In this document: positions 1 to 8,598 of the stretch, in pieces
Layout of the letters: each line of letters starts with the position of its first letter
Position numbering within the stretch: position 1 is the stretch's first letter
Assembly (NCBI GenBank): GCA_965198325.1
Contig: CBDAPE010000018.1
Location: 546,681 to 610,680 of the forward strand
Direction: 5' to 3'
Source: CBDAPE01 sp965198325
GTDB taxonomy: Bacteria; Pseudomonadota; Alphaproteobacteria; UBA828; JAPUJA01
DNA: 64,000 nt
The notes under the pieces: generated by a model
What the model was told of the DNA's origin: nothing
What the model saw: only the letters and a program-made list of their open reading frames with translations
Database searches by the model: none
Translations under genes and position numbers: made by a program

Positions 1-49
1 ACACTCGCTTTGCCGTATCCACACCAACGACGGTTCTGTTAGTCTTCAT
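1..49 (-). pseudogene. IS110-family transposase, first 16 codons (runs off left edge)
   Basis: Reading leftward from the ATG at 49 the frame gives MKTNRTVVGVDTAKRV, nearly identical to the start of the IS110-type transposase at 60673. The Asp in VGVDTAK matches the first acidic residue of the DEDD catalytic domain of this family. The rest lies outside the window, so completeness cannot be judged. Confidence 0.7.
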
Positions 50-654
50 TTCGGATCCTCCGGTTTACCCGTGAAGAGCTTGCTCTTCACCACGTGGCAC
101 TTTGATGCCGTCGGCCCGCGAGGGTCCAACCCTTTCGGCCTTCGAACATCAAGGGGTGGGAGGCGCCCATCCCATTTCCTTCGGTCACTACGATGAGCCA
201 AAAAAACTCCGTTATTCAACTACCTCAATTTGTCCCAAAGGCGCTGACGGCGGACAGTCGTCTTTGGACTGGACTTGCTACGCCAGGATGATGTCGGGTT
301 TGCCAGGGGATCGGACGGTGCGGATATTCAAAGGGTCTTGCCTGGCCAAGCGGATTTTGGCGGTGGTATCGCAGCGGGGTTTGGTACTAGTTGGCATGGC
401 GGTGGTTGTATCGCCATTCGGTTTCTCCGAGATGCAGGGGGAAGGCGAGTCCGGGCAGGTTTGGGAGCCGGTCTGTCGAATTTTCCATTGGACTTCCGTT
501 GCGAAGAGAGCGGTAGTGTGACCGTGCGGTAAGGGGCTCGCAGGCTCCGAAAGACCTCCAACACCGCCCGCCCAGTAGATGGCGCCACGCCTCCCGGGCT
601 CTGGGCGGTGACAGCGCCGGCATGGAGCGGGCGCAGGATCATGGAGGTGTATAC
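50..654. other. IS110 leader, then sequence with no recognised gene
   Basis: Bases 50-160 resemble the leader upstream of the IS110 transposase at 60674-60790 (shared run around tgccgtcggcccg). The rest up to the DUF3489 gene contains only short open frames without a recognisable family. A GGAGG at 643-647 serves the next gene. Confidence 0.45.
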
Positions 655-861
655 ATGGCTACCAAAACCACCAAAACAGACGCCGTCTTGAAGCTGCTCG
701 AGCGGAAACGGGGCGCCACCGTGGCGCAGCTGCAGAAGGCGACCGGGTGGCAGCCCCACAGCGTCCGTGCGGCCCTGACCGGGCTCCGCAAGAAGGATCA
801 CAACATCCGGCGGGAGAAGAACGAAAAGGGCGTCACCGTCTACAAGACCGCCGAACGATGA
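655..861 (+). CDS. DUF3489 domain protein
   Basis: A 68-residue basic protein of the DUF3489 family. It has a small winged-helix-like fold (the segment from KLLERKRGATVAQL to HSVRAALTGLRKK), and members are almost always found next to DUF2924 and large serine recombinase genes. I chose ATG 655 because GGAGG at 643-647 lies 7 nt upstream; an in-frame ATG at 622 has no such site. The stop overlaps the next start as ATGA (858-861), so the two are probably translationally coupled. The exact role is unknown; DNA binding in support of recombination is an inference from fold and context. Confidence 0.85.
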   Translation: MATKTTKTDAVLKLLERKRGATVAQLQKATGWQPHSVRAALTGLRKKDHNIRREKNEKGVTVYKTAER

Positions 862-1301
862 ACCGCCATGCCGACGAGGACCGGATCGCCGGGGAACTCT
901 CGGCGATCCCCGGTCTCACGCGCGGGGAACTGATCGGGCTTTGGGAACAGGCACATGGCCGGCCGCCGCCCAAGGGCCTGAGCCGCCGATTGCTGGAATA
1001 CAGCGCTGTCTATCGGGTGCAGGTGAAGGCGTTCGGCGGGTTGAAGCCGACGGTCCGACGAAAGTTGCGCGCCCGGGCGGCGTCCAGGAAGAGAACGTCC
1101 AAATCGACACCCGCCCCATGCCGGTCCAGGGCCCTCTCGCCCGGCACGCGCCTCGTCCGCGAATGGCACGGCGTGCCCCATACGGTAGAGGTGCTTGAGA
1201 AGGGGTTCTTCTACGACGGCAAGACCTATCGATCGCTCTCCGGAATCGCCCATGTCATCACGGGTGCCCGCTGGTCGGGTCCAAGGTTCTTCGGACTATG
1301 A
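858..1301 (+). CDS. DUF2924 domain protein
   Basis: A 147-residue basic protein of the DUF2924 family, second gene of the DUF3489-DUF2924-recombinase trio. The N-terminus (IPGLTRGELIGLWEQ) and C-terminal block (SPGTRLVREWHGVPHTVEVL ... YRSLSGIAHVITG) match the family pattern. The C-terminal part resembles a small barrel seen in other nucleic-acid-associated proteins. It starts on an ATGA overlap with the upstream gene and ends on an ATGA overlap with the recombinase (1298-1301). Function is not established; an accessory role in recombinase activity or directionality is inferred from constant synteny. Confidence 0.85.
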   Translation: MNRHADEDRIAGELSAIPGLTRGELIGLWEQAHGRPPPKGLSRRLLEYSAVYRVQVKAFGGLKPTVRRKLRARAASRKRTSKSTPAPCRSRALSPGTRLVREWHGVPHTVEVLEKGFFYDGKTYRSLSGIAHVITGARWSGPRFFGL

Positions 1302-2980
1302 GCGAGCGCGTTCATTGCGCCATCTACACCCGGAAGTCCACGGAGGAGGGGCTGGAGCAGGAATTCAACAGCCTCGACGCCCAGCGCGAGGCGTGCGAGG
1401 CCTACATCCAGTCCCAGCGCGGCCAGGGCTGGGTCGTCCAGCGGAAACGCTACGACGACGGTGGGATCTCCGGCGGGACCATGGACCGCCCCGCCTTGCA
1501 GGATCTGCTGGCCGACATCGGGAAGGGGGAGGTCGATCTGGTCGTCGTCTACAAGGTGGATCGCCTGACCCGCTCGCTCACGGACTTCGCCAGGATCGTC
1601 GAGACGTTCGATGCCCGCGGTGTCTCCTTCGTCTCCGTCACCCAGCAGTTCAACACCGCCAACTCGATGGGGCGCCTGACGTTGCACGTGCTACTCTCCT
1701 TTGCCCAGTTCGAACGTGAGGTCACGGCCGAGCGTATCCGCGACAAGATCGCGGCCTCCAAGAAGAAGGGCCTGTGGATGGGTGGGCCGGTGCCCCTGGG
1801 ATACGATGTCAATGACCGAAGATTGGTGGCGAACCGGATAGAGGCCGACACCGTCAACCGGATTTTCCGACTCTATGGAGAACTCGGAACGGTCCGGCGG
1901 CTGAAAGACGAACTGGATCGCCTTGGGATCGTCACCAAGCGGCGGGTCCACAAGACCGGCAAACAGACAGGCGGGAAGCCGTTCTCGCGGGGCAATCTCT
2001 ACCAGCTCCTGTCCAACCCCATTTACATCGGACGCATCGCTCACAAAGGCGAGGCCTATCCCGGAGAGCACGACGCCATAGTCGATCCGGATGCATGGGA
2101 GGCAGTCCGGAACCTCTTGGCCCAAAACGCCGTTGAGCGAACCCGCAAGACCAACGTCAGAAGTTCGTTTCTCCTGACCGGGAAGGTCTTCGACGAAAAC
2201 GGCGCCCCCCTCTATCTCTCCCAGGCCCATGCCCATGGCAGGCGGTACGGCTATTACATCTCCAGGCATCTGATGCACGGGGCGCACCGGAATGCCGAGG
2301 GGTGGCGTATACCCGCCAGGACGTTGGAGCATGTGGTGACGGCGTCTCTATCGGACTTGTGCCGGAGCGAGTCCCGAGTGATGGACCTCATGAACCCGGA
2401 GGAACCTGGCATCGCCGCATTGACCGGGTTGAAGGCCCGGGCGGGCGGCCTGAGCGATCGGCTGTCGAATGGCCCACTGGAAGAACAACGCGGCATCCTG
2501 CATGCCATTATCCAACGCATCGACCTCACACCGACTTCGATCGTCTCGATCCTTCATAAAACCGCATTGGCCCGGCTTCTCGACCTCCCATACCCCGACG
2601 ATCGGAGCTGCGTTTCCATTCGTGTTCCCATCCGTCTCCGGCGCCGGGGCGTGGCAACCAAGACGATCGTCGATAGCCCTGATGCCGGGACTTGTAACGT
2701 CGACCCCGATCTTTGCCGCCTGATCGCTCAGGCCCATTTATGGTTCGACCGGCTGGCCTCGGGCGAGGCGTGCACGGTTCGGGAAATCGCCGGGCGCGAG
2801 AAGATAAACCAGCATGAGATCACCCGGGTTCTCCATCTGGCGTTTCTGTCACCCAGAATTGTCGAGGACATTTTCAAGGGTCGGCAGGCGGAAGACGTGA
2901 CCGTCTATCGGCTGAGACGTCTGTCTGCCCTGCCATTCGCCTGGCAAGAACAGACCGAACGGCTCGAAAATCTCGGATAG
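1298..2980 (+). CDS. Large serine recombinase (resolvase/invertase family)
   Basis: A 560-residue site-specific recombinase. The N-terminal resolvase domain begins YTRKSTEEG, with Ser14 as expected nucleophile, followed by the conserved segment VDLVVVYKVDRLTRSLTDF. A Recombinase domain follows (around residues 170-280) and then a C-terminal arm without the usual CxxC zinc ribbon, as in other members linked to DUF3489/DUF2924. Family members cut and rejoin DNA through a 5'-phosphoserine intermediate, usually to integrate or excise a mobile element. The frame is intact. No attachment site was identified; the downstream neighbour is an IS21 starting 10 bp past the stop, which may have removed it. 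Confidence 0.9.
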   Translation: MSERVHCAIYTRKSTEEGLEQEFNSLDAQREACEAYIQSQRGQGWVVQRKRYDDGGISGGTMDRPALQDLLADIGKGEVDLVVVYKVDRLTRSLTDFARIVETFDARGVSFVSVTQQFNTANSMGRLTLHVLLSFAQFEREVTAERIRDKIAASKKKGLWMGGPVPLGYDVNDRRLVANRIEADTVNRIFRLYGELGTVRRLKDELDRLGIVTKRRVHKTGKQTGGKPFSRGNLYQLLSNPIYIGRIAHKGEAYPGEHDAIVDPDAWEAVRNLLAQNAVERTRKTNVRSSFLLTGKVFDENGAPLYLSQAHAHGRRYGYYISRHLMHGAHRNAEGWRIPARTLEHVVTASLSDLCRSESRVMDLMNPEEPGIAALTGLKARAGGLSDRLSNGPLEEQRGILHAIIQRIDLTPTSIVSILHKTALARLLDLPYPDDRSCVSIRVPIRLRRRGVATKTIVDSPDAGTCNVDPDLCRLIAQAHLWFDRLASGEACTVREIAGREKINQHEITRVLHLAFLSPRIVEDIFKGRQAEDVTVYRLRRLSALPFAWQEQTERLENLG

Positions 2981-3181
2981 CCTTCCGCGCTGTCAATGGC
3001 GGAGCAAGAAGGGACCACCGTGGCGGTGTAAGAAGGGACCGCTTGGCGGCTGCGGGCTTGTCCCCGTAGTCCATGGGCGGGCCCCGCGTGCGACGCGACG
3101 TGCCCTCAACAGGCCGACGCGGCGGCGCGCGCGGGAGGGACCTGTGGGCCCATGGGGTCAAGCGTGGGTTGGGTGGTCGGT

Positions 3182-3943
3182 TCAGTTCGCCGTCGGGGTT
3201 TGACGCCTGCGGCTCTGGTTGAGCCTGTAGCTCTCGCCATTCATCTCGAGGATGTTGACGTGGTGGGTGCGGCGGTCGAGGAGAGCGCCGGTAAGCCGCT
3301 CGGAGCCGAACACCTCGGTCCATTCGTCGAACGGCAGATTGGTGGTGACCAGGGTCGCGCCGCGCTCGTAGCGCTGGCTGAACACCTCGAACAGGAGCTC
3401 GGCACCGGTCTTGGACAGCGGCACGAAGCCGAGTTCGTCGACGATCAGAAGCTTGTAGGTGGCGAGCTTCTTCTGGAACCTCAGCAGCTGCTTGTCATCG
3501 CGGGCCTCGATGAGCTCGTGGACCAGCGCGGCGGTGATGAAGCCGACCGAGAGGCCCTTCTGGCAGGCCGCCAAGCCGAGACCGAGGGCGATGTGGGTCT
3601 TGCCGGTGCCGCTGTTGCCGAGCGCGATGAGGTTCTCGCGGCGCTCGATGTACGCGCAGCGGGCGAGCTCCAGGACCAACGTCTTGTTGAGCGAGGGGAT
3701 GACCTTGAAATCGAAGCTATCGAGGCTCTTGATCACGGGGAAGCGCGCCGCCTTGATCCGCCGCTCGACCATGCGGCGCTCGCGGTCGATCAGCTCGAGC
3801 TCGGCCAGACGCAGAAGATAGCGAACGTGGTCGACGCCTTCAGAGGCGCACTGCCGGGCGATCTTGTCGTACTCCCTCAGGACCGTCGGCAGCTTCAGCC
3901 TCTTGAGGTGGTGGACGAGCAGCAGCCGTGGTGTGTCGGTCAT
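3182..3943 (-). CDS. istB: IS21 helper ATPase IstB (copy A)
   Basis: A 253-residue AAA+ ATPase that assists IstA in IS21 transposition. The Walker A motif is GNSGTGKTH and the Walker B region is LLIVDELGF. It starts at ATG 3943 on a 4-bp overlap with istA. It differs from copy C by loss of one Ala in the GFITAA run and by an Arg for Leu in LDRRTHHVN; neither obviously disrupts an ATPase motif. Confidence 0.9.
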   Translation of the reverse strand: MTDTPRLLLVHHLKRLKLPTVLREYDKIARQCASEGVDHVRYLLRLAELELIDRERRMVERRIKAARFPVIKSLDSFDFKVIPSLNKTLVLELARCAYIERRENLIALGNSGTGKTHIALGLGLAACQKGLSVGFITAALVHELIEARDDKQLLRFQKKLATYKLLIVDELGFVPLSKTGAELLFEVFSQRYERGATLVTTNLPFDEWTEVFGSERLTGALLDRRTHHVNILEMNGESYRLNQSRRRQTPTAN

Positions 3944-5439
3944 GCGCCGAGCCCCGACAGCAGGCTCATGTACGACTTGGCAGACGTCGTCGCGACCCGG
4001 GCGCGCGGCAGGTACGGATAGACCTCGAGGTTGAGCCGGGGCGGCCGCCGCTCGATGCGGCACAGTACCAGGTGCTTCACCGCATCGAAGCCGATGGCGC
4101 CGAGCCTGAGCGCGTCGCCGACCGCACCCTCGACCTCCTCGAGCCGGAAGCTCTCCAGCAGACGGCGCACCTGGACGGACTCGCGCTTGCCCGCCTTGCC
4201 CATGCGGGCTTCGAGCAGGCGTCGCAGAGTGATGAAGGCCTCGGGCAGGTCCCAGCCCGCCAACGGCGCGGCCTGGTCGAGGGCGCCGATCTTCTGCTCG
4301 ATCAAGGGTAGGTAATGCAGCGGGTCGAAGATCAGGTCCTCGCTGTCGTAGGACCGGCGGTGCCGGGCAATCACCTCCGCGCCGCAAGAGATAACGACCT
4401 CGTCGACGGAGCACCGGATCAGCACCTCGCGGTGGCCATAGGCCACGGGCACCGAGTAGTCGTTGCCCCGGCAGCGCACCAGCGACAGCGAGCTCACCCG
4501 TCCAGTGCGCTTGTCGCAGGCATCGTATGGTGCCGGGGGGAGAGGCAAGAAGGCTTCCCGGTCCCGTGCGAGGCGCTCGCCGATGGTCTCCTTGTGACCC
4601 CGCAGCCGCGCCGCCTGGCGCCGGCGGCACTGTCCCGCGAGAGCATCGTTCAGCGCCTCGAAGCTCTCGGCCCGCGGGACGGGGACCCGGAAGGTCCGCC
4701 GGATGAAGCCGACCAGTCCCTCGACCTTGCCTTTGTCGTTGCCCTTGCCCGGCCGGCCGAACCTGTCCTCGAACAGATAGGGGGATTGAAGGTCCGTGAA
4801 GACGCGCGTTCGCTGCCGCTTGCCATCGCCCAGTATCCGGGCGACTGCCAGCTTGGTGTTGTCGTACAGGATGGATCGGGGGACGCCGCCGAAGAACGCA
4901 ACCGCCGCGTTGTGGCCAGCGCAGAACGCCTCGGTCGTCTCCGCCGGGTAGGCCTTCACGAAGCAGGCATCACTGTGGGGAAGATCGAAGGCAAGGAAGT
5001 GGACCTTGCACGCCACGCCGCCGATCACCGCCATCGCCTCGCCGAAGTCCGCCTGGGCGGGGCCGGGGGAATGGACGAGCGGCACGAACATCTCGCGCGA
5101 CCGAAGCCGCCGCTCACGGACATAGTCCTTCACGATGGTGTAGCCGCCCGTAAAGCCGTACTCGTCCCGGAGACGGTCGAAGATCCGCTTCGCCGTGGGC
5201 CGTTGCTTGTGGTGGCTGGTCCGATCGTCTTCCAGAATCCGATCGATGATCCCCGTGAACGGACCCCGCTTCGGCCGCCGTGGCGGCTTGCCGCGGCGAG
5301 ACCCCGGCGGCACCGAGAACGACAGCATCTTGCGGACCGTCTTGCGGTCCAGCCCGAACACCCGCGAGGCCTCGCGGGTGCTCATTCCCTCGACACGACA
5401 CGCCCGCCGAACCCGCGCGTACAAATCCACCCGATACAT
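3940..5439 (-). CDS. istA: IS21 transposase IstA (copy A)
   Basis: A 499-residue DDE transposase. An N-terminal helix-turn-helix (TREASRVFGLDRKTVRKML) is followed by an integrase core whose acidic residues are visible in QADFGEA, LYDNTKLAV and NDKGKVEGLV. The C-terminal segment is typical of IstA. It overlaps istB by 4 bp (ATGA). Full length and identical to copies C and D at the protein level, so probably functional. Confidence 0.92.
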   Translation of the reverse strand: MYRVDLYARVRRACRVEGMSTREASRVFGLDRKTVRKMLSFSVPPGSRRGKPPRRPKRGPFTGIIDRILEDDRTSHHKQRPTAKRIFDRLRDEYGFTGGYTIVKDYVRERRLRSREMFVPLVHSPGPAQADFGEAMAVIGGVACKVHFLAFDLPHSDACFVKAYPAETTEAFCAGHNAAVAFFGGVPRSILYDNTKLAVARILGDGKRQRTRVFTDLQSPYLFEDRFGRPGKGNDKGKVEGLVGFIRRTFRVPVPRAESFEALNDALAGQCRRRQAARLRGHKETIGERLARDREAFLPLPPAPYDACDKRTGRVSSLSLVRCRGNDYSVPVAYGHREVLIRCSVDEVVISCGAEVIARHRRSYDSEDLIFDPLHYLPLIEQKIGALDQAAPLAGWDLPEAFITLRRLLEARMGKAGKRESVQVRRLLESFRLEEVEGAVGDALRLGAIGFDAVKHLVLCRIERRPPRLNLEVYPYLPRARVATTSAKSYMSLLSGLGA

Positions 5440-5556
5440 CCCCCCGCCTTCCAGTCAGAGCAACCCTGACAGAAGGCTATAGACGGTCCCATTTTGGTCC
5501 GCCACAGCCGGATCAACCGGCCGCTTCAGTGGGGGATTATTGCGCCGCCGTTCTCA

Positions 5557-5985
5557 GGCAGGGCTCCATCGGGGGATTGCACAGTCTGGCTACCGAAAAG
5601 GGCCACCGGAGACGCTTGCGTGCTTTCGACGATTTTGTCTCTGTTCCCGGGTCTCGATCAGGCTCCGGCCACCCCACAGCTCCCGGAACCGCGCACTCTG
5701 CGCGGGTTCCCAGTCTGGCTACTGTTTCGAGTGGGAAAGAGTGGTGGTGGGCGCAGTCCGCTGCGAACTCGTCTCGCCCATAATAATCGGCATAATCGGC
5801 GGATTTCTGCCTAATTCCACGTGTTTTGTGCAATTTTGAGGGTGTGGGGGGCGTCCCGATGCCAAGATTTCTGTATTTTTCACTTGATTACAGAGACTTA
5901 TCGTCGGTAACGCCGATCTCAACAACACGTTGGAAACACGTCGGAAACACGCTGGTAACAAGGCGCCATCAGGCCCAAAACATAT
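5557..5985. other. No gene recognised; short repeats
   Basis: About 430 bp between IS21-A copy A and the 172 bp insertion. It has two copies of cagtctggctac (5580s, 5710s) and a block ggtgggcgcagtccgctgcg also present at 23431 beside the CAGGGAA array. It also has spaced acacg-ggaaacacg motifs near 5930-5960. No coding frame resembles a known family. Confidence 0.5.
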
Positions 5986-6157
5986 GGGGCTTATATACTT
6001 AGCTTGACGGGCAGGTTCGCCGGCTGCCGTAGCCCCATTTTAGCTGCAATGCGGTCGCCGAAGCGTAGTTTTTTCCAGTCATGGGCCGTTGTGTTACGTT
6101 CGTGCCGACTGACGCGAGCGCGGGATTGCCGCCTGTCAAGTTAAGTATATAAGCCCC
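5986..6157. mobile_element. 172-bp non-autonomous element with 8-bp target duplication
   Basis: Begins GGGGCTTATATACTTAG and ends with its inverted complement CTTAATATATAAGCCCC-like (observed TTAAGTATATAAGCCCC). It is flanked on both sides by AAACATAT (5978-5985 and 6158-6165). The second copy of the surrounding sequence (37258-37280) reads through AAACATAT once with no insertion, so the empty site is preserved. No coding capacity. An 8-bp duplication fits several IS families; the parent element is not in this window. Confidence 0.8.
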
Positions 6158-6216
6158 AAACATATCCTCAAAACGATGCCGATCAGGCCGATTACTGGTG
6201 TCAAAGCGTGTTGCAT

Positions 6217-6325
6217 TTAATTGGCACCATATCCTGCGGCTTTGAAGAAGTTGTAGCATTCGTCATCGGTGAAGAGGTCACGGACCTGTCCGGCGGCTTC
6301 AGAGATATCAGCCCTCGATGGTAGG
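6217..6325 (-). pseudogene. IS630-family transposase, C-terminal scar
   Basis: The minus frame ending at TAA 6217 reads RADISEAAGQVRDLF then TDDECYNFFKAAGYGAN, the typical C-terminus of IS630-type transposases (ECxNFFxxAGY). Nothing upstream continues the protein. The same scar is in the second cassette copy at 37323-37431. Confidence 0.65.
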
Positions 6326-6334
6326 TTTTACGGG

Positions 6335-6358
6335 TCTAATCCGGTTAGTCCGACCATG
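6335..6358. mobile_element. IS6-like terminal remnant
   Basis: The sequence ctaatccggttagtccgacc resembles the right end of the IS6 at 25568 and the remnants at 9496 and 13981 (tatccagttagtctgac). It lies immediately 3' of the GPP34 gene. Confidence 0.4.
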
Positions 6359-6366
6359 CCGCGTGA

Positions 6367-7017
6367 TCAGGATATTGCCCCCATGGCGATGGCGAGAGAC
6401 GATTCGATGTGCCGCACCGCTTTCGAGACCTCCCGGCCGATCAAGTCCATCTTGCCGACCTGCTCGATGCGCGGGGCGGCGCCTCTCAGCTCCCGGCTGG
6501 AAAGCAGGCCCCTGAATATGCCGCATGCATCGGAAAGGGAGATGATGACAATGTCGCGCGCATCGGGAATTTCATCGCTGAACAGAACCCCCATGATCCG
6601 CAGCTTCACCTCCTGGACGGGTTGGTCGTCGATGACCGGGTAGCGTCGCGTCTGGAACACCCACAAGAAACGGTCATCCTCCCGGCGTAGAATGCCGCGC
6701 TCGACGAGACGGGCGAGGGAGATGTCGCGGATGTTGCTGGCATAAGCGATCGTTTGTTCGAGCCAGTGGCGCGTGTCGTGTGTCTCCGTCGATTGCACGA
6801 TCCGTGCAAGCGTCGGATCGAGCAGAGGGTCCTTGAGCGGTGTCGGATCGACCACGAAGAGCCGTTCCGGATCGGTATCGATCCGGCCCTCCAAAGCCAA
6901 ATCCATCAGCACCGCGCCGGCAAGCGCGCACTCGACCGACGGGGCGGGTAGATCGGCGAACTTTCCACCCTTGTCATCGAGCAGAAGCAGCATGATCTCT
7001 TCCGCGAATCTCAGCAT
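6367..7017 (-). CDS. GPP34 (GOLPH3/Vps74-like) domain protein, copy 1
   Basis: A 216-residue GPP34-family protein. The family hallmarks are MLRFAEEIMLLLLDDKGG at the N-terminus and VVDPTPLKDPLLD in the middle. In eukaryotes this fold binds PI4P and glycosyltransferase tails at Golgi membranes; bacterial homologues are mostly uncharacterised. I start at ATG 7017 because AGGAG lies 8 nt upstream; a GTG at 7044 would add nine residues with no better site. It lies between an IS6-like end and an IS256-like end. Copy 2 (37473-38123) differs mainly around residues 118-137. No signal peptide or membrane segment is visible. Confidence 0.8.
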   Translation of the reverse strand: MLRFAEEIMLLLLDDKGGKFADLPAPSVECALAGAVLMDLALEGRIDTDPERLFVVDPTPLKDPLLDPTLARIVQSTETHDTRHWLEQTIAYASNIRDISLARLVERGILRREDDRFLWVFQTRRYPVIDDQPVQEVKLRIMGVLFSDEIPDARDIVIISLSDACGIFRGLLSSRELRGAAPRIEQVGKMDLIGREVSKAVRHIESSLAIAMGAIS

Positions 7018-7103
7018 GCGGTCACTCTCCTGATCCGAGGGCACGAACGGCCATCGCCACTCGGTTCATCGTATGTTTGTCAACAACGGATTAATACCAG
7101 TGC

Positions 7104-7190
7104 TCATTGATTGAGACCGATGAGCTATAGCTGCATCTTGGTGATGGGGCGGTGTAAAGGCGGCGAATCCTGGCGATTGTCAAAGTCGAG
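7104..7190. mobile_element. IS256-like terminal remnant
   Basis: The block gagctatagctgcatcttgg through cctggcgattg resembles the left end of the IS256 at 23840-23905 (gagctatagccggatcttgg ... cctggcgattg). No transposase frame follows. Confidence 0.5.
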
Positions 7191-7282
7191 CGAAGCTTCC
7201 CGCGCACCTGAAAATCAACGAAAACCGATCGCTCCAGGACCCAGCCACCCAATCCCTGCAATTCTCCGCGCAGCCGCTACGA

Positions 7283-7537
7283 CTATCCGTCGGAATCTTC
7301 GTTGTATGTTGGGTTATCGCCACTATGCCCACGTCGGTACGCTTCCAGTTGCTTTGCCTCCTGTTTCTTCGCACCGTCGTCGGTCATTCGACGCGATGTG
7401 GGCTTGATACGAGTAAATTGTTTTCCCTCGCCCCGGTGCTCTTGCTCCCGCCGTTCCAGGTTATCGGTCGTGCCGATGTACACCTTTTTGTTACCATCGT
7501 AGAGTGCGTATGTTTGCGTTTTGCGCTGCTTGGCCAC
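7283..7537 (-). CDS. GIY-YIG domain protein, copy 1 (5' signal replaced by IS21)
   Basis: An 84-residue GIY-YIG nuclease-fold protein (TYALYDGNKKVYIGTTDNL, then RREQEHR). In the second copy the GTG start at 38643 has GGAGGT 8 nt upstream. Here IS21-A copy B begins at 7540, two bases upstream of the GTG, so the coding sequence is intact but its ribosome-binding site and promoter are gone. Small stand-alone members of this fold include structure-specific nucleases and restriction-like enzymes; the role here is unknown. Confidence 0.75.
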   Translation of the reverse strand: MAKQRKTQTYALYDGNKKVYIGTTDNLERREQEHRGEGKQFTRIKPTSRRMTDDGAKKQEAKQLEAYRRGHSGDNPTYNEDSDG

Positions 7538-7656
7538 TGTGAGAACGGCGGCGCAATAATCCCCCACTGAAGCGGCCGGTTGATCCGGCTGTGGCGGACC
7601 AAAATGGGACCGTCTATAGCCTTCTGTCAGGGTTGCTCTGACTGGAAGGCGGGGGG

Positions 7657-8598
7657 ATGTATCGGGTGGATTTGTACGCGCGGGTTCGGCGGGCGTGTCG
7701 TGTCGAGGGAATGAGCACCCGCGAGGCCTCGCGGGTGTTCGGGCTGGACCGCAAGACGGTCCGCAAGATGCTGTCGTTCTCGGTGCCGCCGGGGTCTCGC
7801 CGCGGCAAGCCGCCACGGCGGCCGAAGCGGGGTCCGTTCACGGGGATCATCGATCGGATTCTGGAAGACGATCGGACCAGCCACCACAAGCAACGGCCCA
7901 CGGCGAAGCGGATCTTCGACCGTCTCCGGGACGAGTACGGCTTTACGGGCGGCTACACCATCGTGAAGGACTATGTCCGTGAGCGGCGGCTTCGGTCGCG
8001 CGAGATGTTCGTGCCGCTCGTCCATTCCCCCGGCCCCGCCCAGGCGGACTTCGGCGAGGCGATGGCGGTGATCGGCGGCGTGGCGTGCAAGGTCCACTTC
8101 CTTGCCTTCGATCTTCCCCACAGTGATGCCTGCTTCGTGAAGGCCTACCCGGCGGAGACGACCGAGGCGTTCTGCGCTGGCCACAACGCGGCGGTTGCGT
8201 TCTTCGGCGGCGTCCCCCGATCCATCCTGTACGACAACACCAAGCTGGCAGTCGCCCGGATACTGGGCGATGGCAAGCGGCAGCGAACGCGCGTCTTCAC
8301 GGACCTTCAATCCCACTATCTGTTCGAGGACAGGTTCGGCCGGCCGGGCAAGCGCGAGTCCGTCCAGGTGCGCCGTCTGCTGGAGAGCTTCCGGCTCGAG
8401 GAGGTCGAGGGTGCGGTCGGCGACGCGCTCAGGCTCGGCGCCATCGGCTTCGATGCGGTGAAGCACCTGGTACTGTGCCGCATCGAGCGGCGGCCGCCCC
8501 GGCTCAACCTCGAGGTCTATCCGTACCTGCCGCGCGCCCGGGTCGCGACGACGTCTGCCAAGTCGTACATGAGCCTGCTGTCGGGGCTCGGCGCATGA
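7657..8598 (+). pseudogene. istA: IstA with in-frame internal deletion
   Basis: The frame is 313 residues instead of 499. It is identical to the intact copies up to FEDRFGRPGK, then jumps to KRESVQVRRLLES. The missing part contains the catalytic Glu (GKVEGLVGF in intact copies), so the product should be inactive as a transposase while keeping the DNA-binding N-terminus. Confidence 0.9.

Larger units (their letters stand above)
2991..5556 (-). mobile_element. IS21-family element IS21-A, copy A
   Basis: A 2,566 bp element with ends TGTCAATGGCGGAG and TGAGAACGGCGGCG (read inward), encoding istA and istB on the minus strand. Copies C (34688-37257) and D (57539-60107) are near-identical; copy B (7540-9308) is defective. 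No direct repeat flanks it (left ccgcgc, right ggcagg), suggesting later rearrangement at one side. Relative to copies C and D it lacks one Ala codon in istB. Confidence 0.9.
6158..7539. repeat. 1.38-kb duplicated cassette, copy 1
   Basis: This segment recurs in the same orientation at 37264-38645 (constant offset 31,106). It contains an IS630 C-terminal scar, an IS6-like end, the GPP34 gene, an IS256-like end and a GIY-YIG gene. Divergence is concentrated around 6690-6790; most of the rest is nearly identical. Its right side is cut by IS21-A copy B. Confidence 0.9.

Noticed and set aside
3182..4630. A 482-codon frame spanning istB and part of istA's region
   Set aside because: Its first 230 codons are an alternative frame of istA; IstB starts at 3943 by homology and by the ATGA overlap. 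The same artefact occurs in copies C and D.
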